Of a DNA stretch of 64,000 bases, positions 9,191 through 17,079 are shown piece after piece. Below the pieces are notes generated by a model, which made no database searches, had not been told where the DNA came from, and was given only the letters and a program-made list of their open reading frames with translations. The translations under genes were made by a program, and so were the position numbers. Origin of the DNA: Planctomycetota bacterium (GTDB lineage Bacteria; Planctomycetota; Phycisphaerae; Tepidisphaerales; Tepidisphaeraceae). How positions within the stretch are numbered: position 1 is the stretch's first letter; each line of letters opens with the position of its first letter. The stretch lies in NCBI GenBank assembly GCA_039182125.1, contig JBCDCH010000011.1:1-64000 (forward strand), given 5' to 3'.

Positions 9191-10441
9191 TTACTCGGCG
9201 ATCTTTTCGTACAGGTCGCGCTCGACTTGCCGGAAGTCGGCGAACTTGCTCTCGATCTCGGTGAGCAGCGCCTCGACACGCTCGGGATTGGCGTTCGGAT
9301 CGGCGGCGGTGACACGTAGCTCCTCGGCGGCCGCGTTGAGATCGTTGGCACCCTCGGCGAACCGGCGGGCCGTATCGTAGAGATCAAGCTGCTCGGACTG
9401 TGTCTTGTCCGGACGGTAAAGCAACCGCCACGGGCTGCGACGAATTTCGCTGGTGGCCAGATCAAGTGTCGCCGTGGCATCACGGACATTGCTGACGATG
9501 TTGTTGATCCGGCCACGATTCTCGGCAAGCAGATCCTGCGCCGAGCCGGCTGCCCCTCTGGCATTGGCCGCGAAACCCTGCACCTCTTCGAGTAGCCTTT
9601 CCGCCTGTTTGACACGCAGCGTGGTGTCGTCGATGAGCACTTCGATCTTGTCGAAGGCAACGGGCAAACGCTCTCTCGCGGTTCCGGTGACCTCCGCAAC
9701 GTTGCTCAGCGTCGACTTGAGATCGCGCGTTCCGCCGTCGCCCAGAACGTCGGCGGTTTCTTCCAGAACGTCGCCGCCCGCATCGGCAAAACGATCGACC
9801 TTGTCCAGCGTGGTTGGCAAACGCTCGTTGAGCGAATCGGCCAACTTCTCGGCACTGCCCGCGGCGTTGGCGACCGGCTCCGCGATCTCGCGGTCAATCC
9901 GCTGGGCAAGTGCGGTGAAGGTGTCGACCGAGTCGTTGATCTTGGGCACCGTGACTTGGCGGACATCGCGGACCGTGCCGGTCATCTCCGGGGCGAGTTC
10001 GTTGAGCGAGTTCAACAACTGCGTCAACGTGTTGGGCGTGCCATCGAGAAAGTCGTTCGGCCCGATCAGCTGCGTGGAATCACCCAGGCCGGCGACGTTG
10101 AGCCAGCTCACGCCGGTAACGGTGGCCTGGATGCCGACGTCCGCCCCCTCGCCCATCGGCACGTCCGCCGGCAGCGTGAACCGGGCCAGCACGACCGGCT
10201 TGTCGACCTCGTCGGTGGTGAATGTGATCGACCTCACCGTCCCGAGCCGAAGCCCGCCGACCCGCACATCGCTGCCCGGTTTGAGCCCGCCGACATCGTC
10301 GCTGATGTCGAAGACGACGGCGTACTCCTTGCTGTCGGTCATCAACCCCTGCGCCCCACGAACACCGACGACCACGCCGAACACGAGCAGCACGCTCACC
10401 AGGATAAACCCGCCGGCGATGAGGGAGTTTTTGTCGGACAT
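9191..10441 (-). CDS. mlaD: MlaD-like MCE-domain lipid-binding protein
   Basis: This is the membrane-anchored substrate-binding subunit of an Mla-type phospholipid transporter between inner and outer membranes. One N-terminal transmembrane helix (about residues 7-29) is followed by an MCE domain with YAVVFDISDDVGGLKPGSDV and VGGLRLGTV at about 38-65. A long helical, coiled-coil-rich C-terminal region of about 280 residues follows, much longer than E. coli MlaD and like the tunnel-forming or tether regions of larger MCE proteins. The ATG is preferred to an in-frame TTG 30 bases upstream because the helix starts right after it. It is the last gene of the thioesterase-mlaE-mlaF-mlaD operon. Confidence 0.92.
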   Translation of the reverse strand: MSDKNSLIAGGFILVSVLLVFGVVVGVRGAQGLMTDSKEYAVVFDISDDVGGLKPGSDVRVGGLRLGTVRSITFTTDEVDKPVVLARFTLPADVPMGEGADVGIQATVTGVSWLNVAGLGDSTQLIGPNDFLDGTPNTLTQLLNSLNELAPEMTGTVRDVRQVTVPKINDSVDTFTALAQRIDREIAEPVANAAGSAEKLADSLNERLPTTLDKVDRFADAGGDVLEETADVLGDGGTRDLKSTLSNVAEVTGTARERLPVAFDKIEVLIDDTTLRVKQAERLLEEVQGFAANARGAAGSAQDLLAENRGRINNIVSNVRDATATLDLATSEIRRSPWRLLYRPDKTQSEQLDLYDTARRFAEGANDLNAAAEELRVTAADPNANPERVEALLTEIESKFADFRQVERDLYEKIAE

Positions 10442-10492
10442 GGCCTGGACGTTACCGGATTCGTTGGTCAATGGGGAAATGTCGGACGGGAA

Positions 10493-11341
10493 TCAAACGC
10501 CTGCTCCTTCGAGCAGATCGCGTTCGTATTCGCCGCCGCGGCGGCGTTCGGTGAGCGGGCCCTCGGCGAGACCGTGTACGAACTGACGAACCAGCGGATC
10601 GGTGCTGTCGCGGAACTCGATCGGCCTGCCGGAGGTGATGAACTTGCCCTGATCCAGCAGCACCATGCGGTGGGCGATACGAAAAGCCGAGTCCATCTCG
10701 TGGGTGACGATGACGCTGGTCACGCCGAGGCGTTGGTTGAGGTCGATGATGAGTTCGTCGATCTCGGTGGATGTGACGGGGTCGAGCCCGGCCGAGGGTT
10801 CGTCGTAGAACAGGATGCGCGGATCAAGTGCGAGTGCCCGGGCGAGTCCGGCGCGCTTTTTCATCCCGCCTGAGATCTCGCTCGGCAGCAGGTGCCCCGC
10901 ATGACGCATGTTCACCAACTCCAACTTGATCTTCACGATGATGTCGATGTTCTCTTCCGGCAGGTCGGTGTGCTCACGCAGCGGCAGTGCGACATTGTCG
11001 GCCACGCTCATCGAGTTGAACAACGCCCCTGACTGGAAGAGAACGCCGATGGTCTTCCGATAGTCGTCGCGGTCCGCCGACGACATCGAGCAGACGTCGT
11101 CGCCATGGACTTTGACCATGCCGTCGGTGGCGGCAATCGCGCCGGTCATGAGGCGCAGCAGCGTCGATTTGCCGCTACCGGAGCCGCCAAGAATCACCAG
11201 CGTTTCACCTTCATAAACGTCGAGATTCACGTCCTCGAGCACGACCTTGTCGCCGAACTTCTTACGGACGTGCTCGGCCCGGACGGCGATCCGATCCGTC
11301 GGGGGAAAGTCATCACGCAATGGCACTTCGGGCAGCGGCAT
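10493..11341 (-). CDS. mlaF: MlaF-like ABC transporter ATP-binding protein
   Basis: This ATPase powers the Mla/MCE lipid transporter at the cytoplasmic face of the membrane. It has 282 residues. The Walker A GGSGSGKST is near residue 49. The signature reads SEISGGMKKRAGLARALAL, and the Walker B ILFYDEPSAGLDPVTS with a following VTHEMDSAF is typical of the MlaF/Mkl subfamily. The ATG overlaps the mlaE stop as TGATG, which implies translational coupling. A ~15-residue hydrophilic N-terminal tail precedes the nucleotide-binding domain. Confidence 0.95.
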   Translation of the reverse strand: MPLPEVPLRDDFPPTDRIAVRAEHVRKKFGDKVVLEDVNLDVYEGETLVILGGSGSGKSTLLRLMTGAIAATDGMVKVHGDDVCSMSSADRDDYRKTIGVLFQSGALFNSMSVADNVALPLREHTDLPEENIDIIVKIKLELVNMRHAGHLLPSEISGGMKKRAGLARALALDPRILFYDEPSAGLDPVTSTEIDELIIDLNQRLGVTSVIVTHEMDSAFRIAHRMVLLDQGKFITSGRPIEFRDSTDPLVRQFVHGLAEGPLTERRRGGEYERDLLEGAGV

Positions 11342-12171
11342 CAGACTCCGAGGAAGAAGAAGGTGGCCGTGAACAACAGGTCCACGAAGATCAAAGCGAC
11401 GATGGTGTAAACGACCGTAAGCGTGGTGTTGCGGCCCACCCCCATCGCCCCGCCGCGAACACTCAGTCCCATATAGCACGCAAGTCCGCTGATGATCGCG
11501 CCGAAGACCGCCGCCTTGACCAAACCCGTGCCGAAATCCAACAGCGTGATTGCCAGCAGTGTGTCGCCGATGTAGCGCTGGATCGAAAGCCCGAGAACGT
11601 ACCGCCCGACCAACATGCCGCCGACGATGCCCATGACGTCCGCAACGACCGCGAGACATGTCGTCATCACCGTCGTCGCCACCACGCGCGGCAACACGAG
11701 GAATCGCACCGGGTCGATGGCGTGCGTCCGCATCGCCTCGATCTCCTCCGACACTTCCATCGTCCCAAGTTCGGCAGCAATTGCCGCCCCGGCATAGCCC
11801 GTCAAAACAATCGCCCCGACGAGCGGGCCGAGTTCGCGGGTCATTGCGATGCCGATGATGCGGGCGACTTCCTCGACGACGCCGAAGTCTTCGAGGATCG
11901 GCGCGATCTGTAGCGTGAGGATGGCCCCGATGCAGAACACGACCAGCGACACGATTCCGATGGCCTTGACGCCGACGCGGACCATCTGGGCCCAAAGATT
12001 GGACCAGCCGAGTTTGCGACCGCGCCCGGTGACGAGGCCGCGCTTGGCCGACTTGCCGGCCCCTGTGATCAGTAGCCCAACGCCCCCGATGGTGCTCAGG
12101 GTGCCGAGCGCCACCTCACCCACCCATCGGACCGGCTGCAGCAGCACACGCATGTCCACAAGGATGGTCAT
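11341..12171 (-). CDS. mlaE: MlaE-like ABC transporter permease
   Basis: This is the integral membrane permease of the Mla-type lipid transporter. It has 276 residues with about five or six hydrophobic helices. Family landmarks are the TRELGPLVGAIVLTGYAGAAIAAELGTM stretch near residues 110-138 (including the conserved E-L-G-T-M), followed by E-A-M-R-T-H-A-I-D-P near 146, and a C-terminal V-x-x-T-x-x-V-V-Y-T segment. It overlaps the upstream thioesterase gene by 4 bases (ATGA) and the downstream mlaF by one base, so the four genes form one operon. Confidence 0.95.
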   Translation of the reverse strand: MTILVDMRVLLQPVRWVGEVALGTLSTIGGVGLLITGAGKSAKRGLVTGRGRKLGWSNLWAQMVRVGVKAIGIVSLVVFCIGAILTLQIAPILEDFGVVEEVARIIGIAMTRELGPLVGAIVLTGYAGAAIAAELGTMEVSEEIEAMRTHAIDPVRFLVLPRVVATTVMTTCLAVVADVMGIVGGMLVGRYVLGLSIQRYIGDTLLAITLLDFGTGLVKAAVFGAIISGLACYMGLSVRGGAMGVGRNTTLTVVYTIVALIFVDLLFTATFFFLGV

Positions 12172-12596
12172 TCGCCGCCGCGCGACAAGTCACCTCGTGA
12201 CAAGTCGTCAGGGATTTGCCGAACCGCCCCGTCCCGACCGACGCAGGCAATCGTGGTCGCGCCGGTGGCCAGCAACAGCCCGCCGCGCTTGATCTCGTAT
12301 TCATGGTCGTAGCGGACGTGGGTTTGCTTGACGAGCCGGGTGATGACGGTGACCTCGTCGTCGTACCGGGCCGGCTGCCGATAGCGGAGCTCGGCTTTGG
12401 TCACGACGAAAAACACCCCCGCCCGCTCCAGATCGGCGTAGCTCTGGCCCAAATCCCGCAGCAACTCCACTCGGCCCATCTCGAAGTACTGCAGGTATCG
12501 GCTGTGATGCAGATAGCCCATCGCATCGACCTCGGGGTAACGAACGCGGAGGGTCAGGACGTTTTCGGCGAGGGGCTTGGGATCGGTGTCGGCCAC
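12168..12596 (-). CDS. YbgC/4HBT-type acyl-CoA thioesterase
   Basis: This is a single hotdog-domain thioesterase of 142 residues, expected to hydrolyse acyl-CoA thioesters in the cytoplasm. The family motif is seen as VRYPEVDAMGYLHHSRYLQYFE, with D24 as the likely catalytic residue followed by G27 and H30-H31. It heads the Mla operon, overlapping mlaE by 4 bases. In proteobacteria ybgC heads the tol-pal cluster, so its link to an outer-membrane lipid system here is suggestive. GTG start. Confidence 0.88.
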   Translation of the reverse strand: MADTDPKPLAENVLTLRVRYPEVDAMGYLHHSRYLQYFEMGRVELLRDLGQSYADLERAGVFFVVTKAELRYRQPARYDDEVTVITRLVKQTHVRYDHEYEIKRGGLLLATGATTIACVGRDGAVRQIPDDLSRGDLSRGGE

Positions 12597-12618
12597 GCAT
12601 GGTTGTTAGCCGACCCGG

Positions 12619-12647
12619 TTGGCCTGTTCAAGGGGCGTGGCTATCAT
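12619..12647 (+). promoter_or_regulatory. Promoter of rpsU
   Basis: TTGGCC (12619-12624), a 17-base spacer and TATCAT (12642-12647; five of six match TATAAT). The predicted start near 12654 gives rpsU a leader of about 60 bases, unlike many leaderless genes here. Confidence 0.5.
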
Positions 12648-12655
12648 GTCGGCCC

Positions 12656-12691
12656 GCCGCGGGCCGCGCTGCCCGCGGCTTTCTCTGTTTT
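12656..12691 (+). promoter_or_regulatory. Attenuator-like hairpin in the rpsU leader
   Basis: GCCGCGGGC (12656-12664) pairs perfectly with GCCCGCGGC (12671-12679) around a 6-base loop. The T-rich TTTCTCTGTTTT follows, the form of an intrinsic terminator. It lies just after the predicted transcription start and before rpsU, so it cannot end an upstream gene. An alternative stem, GGCCC (12651-12655)/GGGCC (12661-12665), is mutually exclusive with it. Control by attenuation or by ribosomal-protein feedback is inference. Confidence 0.45.
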
Positions 12692-12713
12692 GCACCCGAG
12701 CCTGAAAACGCCC

Positions 12714-12875
12714 ATGTTGAAGATCAAGAGCCGCGGCAGCGAGTCCGCCGAACAACTTCTCAAACGCTTCAAGAAGCTTTGCGAAAAGGAAGGTCTGACC
12801 AAGGACCTTAAGAAGCGTGCGTATTACGAGAAGCCCAGCGAGATCAACCGCCGCAAGGTTCGCAAGCGTCGCTGA
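12714..12875 (+). CDS. rpsU: 30S ribosomal protein bS21
   Basis: This is a small-subunit ribosomal protein of 53 residues. It is highly basic, with the bS21 pattern: [13 protein letters not shown] in the middle, then [16 protein letters not shown] and an arginine-rich tail VRKRR. The length fits the short bS21 form. The ATG chosen begins MLKIKSRG. An in-frame upstream extension is rejected because it carries no family sequence and crosses the leader hairpin. It is transcribed away from the thioesterase-mla operon and followed 26 bases later by an ABC ATPase gene. Confidence 0.93.
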   Translation: MLKIKSRGSESAEQLLKRFKKLCEKEGLTKDLKKRAYYEKPSEINRRKVRKRR

Positions 12876-12901
12876 TTCCCGGACGCCGCGAAAGGTGCCG
12901 C

Positions 12902-13828
12902 ATGACCGTCGCCGAAGACCCCGCCGATCCTGCCCCGACCTCGCCCCCAGCCGGCGAGGCCGTCGTGGATATTCGGGGGCTGTCGAAGGTCTACAAGGAC
13001 TTCTGGGGGCGTGACAAAGTCCGCGCCCTGTCCGACCTCACCCTCGATATCAAGCCCGGCGAAGTCTTCGGCCTGCTCGGACCCAACGGCTCGGGCAAGT
13101 CGACCACGATCAAGCTCCTGCTCGGGCTGATCTTCCCGACCGCCGGCACCGCGACGATCTTCGGCAAGCCGATCGGTGACCCGGCGATCAACGAACGCGT
13201 CGGCTTCCTGCCGGAAGAGTCGTACCTCTACCGCTTCCTCAATGGCGAAGAGACGCTGCGGTTCTACGGCCGATTGTTCAAGCTCGATCGCAAGACGCTC
13301 AACAAGCGCATCCCGCAGTTGCTCGACGCGGTCGGCCTCGATGCCAAGGCCCGTAAGCGCAAGCTCCGCGAGTACTCCAAAGGAATGGCCCGCCGCATCG
13401 GTCTGGCCCAAGCGTTGATCAACGACCCGGAGTTGGTCGTGCTCGACGAGCCGACCACCGGCCTCGACCCGGTCGGCACGCGGGAGATGAAAGACCTCAT
13501 CGCATCCCTCCGCGATCAGGGCAAGACCGTGATCCTCTGCAGCCACCTGCTCGCCGACGTGCAGGACGTGTGTGACCGGATCACGATTCTCTTCCGCGGC
13601 GAGATGCAGACGCTCGGTCAAGTCCGTGACCTGCTCCAGGTGAAAGACACCACGCTCCTCGAAACACACGGCCTCACCGCCGACCAGCAAGCCGAGCTCC
13701 GCCAGTTCGCCGACCGCCTCGGGGCCAACGCCTCGCTGACGCACCCGACCACGACACTCGAAGAACTGTTCGTGCGGATCGTCCGCGACAACACCAACGA
13801 GGGTGAATCCTCGGTCGGCAGCGGATAA
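12902..13828 (+). CDS. ABC-2 type transporter ATP-binding protein
   Basis: This is a cytoplasmic ATPase of an ABC-2/CcmA-like exporter. It has 308 residues. Walker A is GPNGSGKST near residue 62, followed by the short Q-loop region [19 protein letters not shown], signature [15 protein letters not shown] near 160, and Walker [16 protein letters not shown] near 179. A ~75-residue tail follows. No permease gene lies next to it: the neighbours are rpsU upstream and an ICMT-like gene 5 bases downstream. Its membrane partner must be encoded elsewhere or be unrecognised. Confidence 0.9.
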   Translation: MTVAEDPADPAPTSPPAGEAVVDIRGLSKVYKDFWGRDKVRALSDLTLDIKPGEVFGLLGPNGSGKSTTIKLLLGLIFPTAGTATIFGKPIGDPAINERVGFLPEESYLYRFLNGEETLRFYGRLFKLDRKTLNKRIPQLLDAVGLDAKARKRKLREYSKGMARRIGLAQALINDPELVVLDEPTTGLDPVGTREMKDLIASLRDQGKTVILCSHLLADVQDVCDRITILFRGEMQTLGQVRDLLQVKDTTLLETHGLTADQQAELRQFADRLGANASLTHPTTTLEELFVRIVRDNTNEGESSVGSG

Positions 13829-13833
13829 TCGCC

Positions 13834-14469
13834 ATGACCTCCCTCGGACCGCTCGACATCCCGGCCGCCGTCACGTTCCTGATCGTCGGGTTCTACTGGT
13901 ACCGCGTGGTCCGCATGGTTCGCAAACAGAAGAAGCAAACCGGTCGGGCCGGCAACTTCGTCCCGCGCGAGACGATCGGCCGCATCCTGCGTGTCATCTG
14001 GTATCCCACCGTCATCATCTGGATCGTCGCACCGGGCATGGCCATGTGGACGCGCTCCCTGCCGGGCCTGCAGCTGTTTTACGACCTGCCGATTCTGCGG
14101 TACCTCGCGGTGGTTGTGGCGGGTGTGGCGCTTTGGCTCACCATGATCTGCTGGCGGGAGATGGGCAAGAGTTGGCGGATGGGCATCGATCCTGACGAAA
14201 AGACCGAACTCGTCGTGCAAGGGGCGTTCGGCTACGTCCGACATCCCATCTACGCACTGCAAATGCTTCTCGCGATCGTCAGCTTCCTCGGGGTGCCGAC
14301 CGTCGCCATGGCCGTGGTCGCGACCCTGCTGCTGGTATTCCTCTCATGGGAAGCGATCCGTGAAGAGCGTTACCTCGTCCGAACCCACGGCGACGCTTAC
14401 GGAACGTACTACGCCAACGTCGGGCGGTTTGTGCCGCGCTCGGTCCGTCCGTACAAGCAGGGCTCGTAA
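13834..14469 (+). CDS. Isoprenylcysteine methyltransferase-like (ICMT/PEMT) membrane protein
   Basis: This is an integral membrane methyltransferase-like protein of 211 residues. It has several helices and the family C-terminal core: W-R-M-G-I-D near residue 112, then LVVQGAFGYVRHPIYALQML (about 122-141) and an EERYLVRTHGDAY segment near 172, which together form the SAM and substrate pocket in ICMT/PEMT proteins. The natural substrate is unknown; lipid or small-molecule methylation is possible. It starts 5 bases after the ABC ATPase gene and is probably co-transcribed with it. Confidence 0.82.
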   Translation: MTSLGPLDIPAAVTFLIVGFYWYRVVRMVRKQKKQTGRAGNFVPRETIGRILRVIWYPTVIIWIVAPGMAMWTRSLPGLQLFYDLPILRYLAVVVAGVALWLTMICWREMGKSWRMGIDPDEKTELVVQGAFGYVRHPIYALQMLLAIVSFLGVPTVAMAVVATLLLVFLSWEAIREERYLVRTHGDAYGTYYANVGRFVPRSVRPYKQGS

Positions 14470-14480
14470 ACTCCGGCCGC

Positions 14481-15692
14481 TTGTTCGACCATCGCCCAAA
14501 CCTCTTCGCCCGCGTCTTCAAATCCTGGAGCCGGGTACACCCCTACAACGCGGCCCAGGCCATGCGGCTCAGGCACGGTAACGCCGTCGAGCTCGCCGAC
14601 CATTTCGAGCAAGCCATCGCTCCGCTCGGCAAGTGCCGACGCATCGAGGTGCTAAGCCCCGACACGAGCCTCGATCGGTATCTCACCGGCTGCATCAACC
14701 GTGGATTTGAAGACGACGATGTGTTGCCGATCCGTCCGTTCGTGCAGCCCGGGGGCGACAGGACGCACGCCTGGGCCGGGCTGACTTACGACCATTGGAT
14801 GGCCGACAGCGTCGCGATCCGGCTCGTCATGCGGCGCTGGATCCAGGCCGCGACAGGCCGATCGCTCACCCCGATCCCGCGGTTCGAGCTGGTCCCTCCG
14901 CCGACAAAGCTCGGGTTCATGCGAAACCTGGCGCTGGTGACGCGGACGCTACGCTGCCGTCGATTGCCGAGGGAAGTACTCGGCAGCGACTCGTGCTATC
15001 TGCACTTCGATCTGGACAAGGGGCTGTGCGGCAAACTCCGCGCGGCGGCACGACGACATGGAGCGAAAGTCAACGACATCTTCCTCGCTGCCGCCGGGGT
15101 CGCTGCCGCTCGCCACATTCCGACCGAGCGGAGCGTCAAGCGCGTCGATGTGGGCGTCGGCTCGATTGTCGACACCCGCCGCTTCCTGCCCAAGTCCCAG
15201 CGCGAAGCGTTCGGGCTCATGCTCGGGTTCATTCGTGTGGTGCTCCGACCCCACCACCTCGGCCACCCCGCAGACGCGCTGGCCGCTGCCGCTTATCAAT
15301 CTCGACTGGCGATGGAGAACCATGACCCGATCAGCGGGTCGGTCACGCTCCGGCTCGGCCTGCTCGCATCAAGGTACCTCGACGCCGAGGGGCTTCGTCG
15401 GTTTTACCGCAAACGCATGCCGCTACTCGCCGGGGTCAGCAACGTCCGGCTCGACGGCACGGCGCTCGGCGAGGAGCACCCCGACGTCCTGGAAAAGTAC
15501 GTCCGCGTAAGCCCGCTCGGCCCGGCCACGCCGATCGTGTTCACGCCGACAACCCTTGGCGGCGAACTGTCGCTCGGAGTGACCTACCGCGTTGCCGCCA
15601 TGGGTGCCAAGGGCGCGGAGCGGTGCATCGAGACGTTCGTGCAGACACTGGAAAAGCTCACCAAACTACCGCCGTCCGACGCAAAGCGTTGA
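14481..15692 (+). CDS. Condensation/wax-ester-synthase-fold acyltransferase
   Basis: This is a CoA- or carrier-dependent acyltransferase-like protein of 403 residues. The HxxxD catalytic motif is seen as DHWMADS near residue 109. The second half has the usual VNDIFLAAAGVAAARH and GFIRVVLRP segments of the chloramphenicol-acetyltransferase superfamily. A start at TTG (14481) keeps the family N-terminus VHPYNAAQAMRLR; the first ATG, 28 codons in, would remove it. It follows the ICMT-like gene by 11 bases, so ABC ATPase, methyltransferase and acyltransferase may form one operon, perhaps modifying and exporting a lipid. That role is inference. Confidence 0.72.
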   Translation: MFDHRPNLFARVFKSWSRVHPYNAAQAMRLRHGNAVELADHFEQAIAPLGKCRRIEVLSPDTSLDRYLTGCINRGFEDDDVLPIRPFVQPGGDRTHAWAGLTYDHWMADSVAIRLVMRRWIQAATGRSLTPIPRFELVPPPTKLGFMRNLALVTRTLRCRRLPREVLGSDSCYLHFDLDKGLCGKLRAAARRHGAKVNDIFLAAAGVAAARHIPTERSVKRVDVGVGSIVDTRRFLPKSQREAFGLMLGFIRVVLRPHHLGHPADALAAAAYQSRLAMENHDPISGSVTLRLGLLASRYLDAEGLRRFYRKRMPLLAGVSNVRLDGTALGEEHPDVLEKYVRVSPLGPATPIVFTPTTLGGELSLGVTYRVAAMGAKGAERCIETFVQTLEKLTKLPPSDAKR

Positions 15693-15693
15693 G

Positions 15694-17070
15694 TCAGGCG
15701 TTCATCCACGGCGTATCGCGATCGAACCTCTCAACGATGTCACGCAACTCGAGCGCGACATCACCCTCGTCGGCCAGTTGATTCATCTGCAGCGGATCGG
15801 CGTCGAGATCGTGGAAACGGCTGACGGTGTCGCCGAGCTTCGGTTCGCTGTCCCAGCCGATGCCGTACAAGTGAGACATCGTCCGCACGCCGACGCCATC
15901 GGGCGTCGACTCGATCATGGCGTGTTGTGGGCCGACCGCCGCATCGCGGAGGGTGGACAGCAGCGACGTGCCGTGCATGTGACTTGGTGCCTCGACGCCG
16001 GCGGCTTCGAGAAAAGTCGGCCCAATGTCGACCAGCGATCCGATCGTGTCGGTGCAGTGCCGCGCTTGCACGCCCGGTCCGCGGATCGCCATCGGGATGC
16101 GGTAGCTTTCTTCGATCAGTTGGGCCTTGCCCCAAAGCCCGTGGCTCCCGAAGTTGTCACCGTGGTCGGCGGTAAACACCACGACCGTGTCGTCGGCCAT
16201 CCCGCTTTCGTCGAGACTCGCCAGCACACGGCCGAGCACGTCATCCACCCACGTCGTCGCCCCGTAGTACAACGCAAGCAGGTGCTCGATCGTGAAGCCG
16301 TCTTCGAGCGTCTTGGCATGCGGAAGGTGAGCGAAGTAGTCGCGGTAGTCCCAAAGGTAAGTCGTAAATTTGTCATGGGCCGCAGCGTTGTCGAACGGCG
16401 TCGGCACGTTGCCCCGCATCACCGTGTCGGCCGCTTCGTACATCGTCAGGTACTTCTCGGGCATCTCCGCGAGCGGCATGTGCGGCGGGCTGATGTTGTA
16501 GTACATCATCCACGGCTGCGACTCTCCGGCGCGACGCTGGAAGAACTCGCCGACCCTCTCCGCCTCGAAGTCGACGCTGAACCCCGGCGCTGCGAACTCG
16601 GGACCGCCGTTGTGCGTGAAGAGCTGCGCGTCGTGGGCGTGGTGAGCGCGGGGAATGAGCCAGTCGTCGAAGCCGAGGTGGTGTGGCCAGGCGTCGACGT
16701 GCCACTTACCGATCGCGGCGGTGTGATAGCCGGTCGCTTTGAGTAGTTCCGGGTACGCCGGGTCGGGGAAGGCTTCCTTGTTTCGTGGAGCATACGGGTA
16801 GAAGCACCAACCCTCGTTACCGCGATGGTCGGTGAAGCTACAACCCCCGTTGCTGGTTTGGCCGTGGCAACGGCGGGCGTACTGACCGCTAAGAACGATG
16901 CTCCGCGCCGGAACGCAAACGGCGCAGTTGCTGACCGCCCTCTCGAACCGCGTACCCTGGGCGGCGAACCGATCGAAGTTCGGCGTTTTCACCACCGGAT
17001 GTCCGTAAGCACCAACTTCCGACCAGCGGAGTTCGTCGCACATGATGTACAGCAGATTCGGTCGGCTCAT
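15694..17070 (-). CDS. Formylglycine-dependent sulfatase
   Basis: This is an arylsulfatase-family enzyme that hydrolyses sulfate esters, commonly on polysaccharides in planctomycetes. It has 458 residues. The metal-binding N-terminus has D12 and E13. C52 in the C-V-P-A-R motif is the residue expected to be converted to formylglycine by a separate maturase. The second metal site is the VFTADHGDNFGSHGLWGK segment near residue 292. No signal peptide is visible, so a cytoplasmic location is more likely than periplasmic. It ends one base from the acyltransferase gene (convergent) and lies 9 bases downstream of lptD on the same strand. Confidence 0.93.
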   Translation of the reverse strand: MSRPNLLYIMCDELRWSEVGAYGHPVVKTPNFDRFAAQGTRFERAVSNCAVCVPARSIVLSGQYARRCHGQTSNGGCSFTDHRGNEGWCFYPYAPRNKEAFPDPAYPELLKATGYHTAAIGKWHVDAWPHHLGFDDWLIPRAHHAHDAQLFTHNGGPEFAAPGFSVDFEAERVGEFFQRRAGESQPWMMYYNISPPHMPLAEMPEKYLTMYEAADTVMRGNVPTPFDNAAAHDKFTTYLWDYRDYFAHLPHAKTLEDGFTIEHLLALYYGATTWVDDVLGRVLASLDESGMADDTVVVFTADHGDNFGSHGLWGKAQLIEESYRIPMAIRGPGVQARHCTDTIGSLVDIGPTFLEAAGVEAPSHMHGTSLLSTLRDAAVGPQHAMIESTPDGVGVRTMSHLYGIGWDSEPKLGDTVSRFHDLDADPLQMNQLADEGDVALELRDIVERFDRDTPWMNA

Positions 17071-17079
17071 ACCGATGGT

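Noticed and set aside
12902-14469. ABC ATPase and next gene as a complete ABC exporter
   Set aside because: The downstream protein is an ICMT/PEMT-type methyltransferase by its R-H-P-I-Y core, not an ABC-2 permease.
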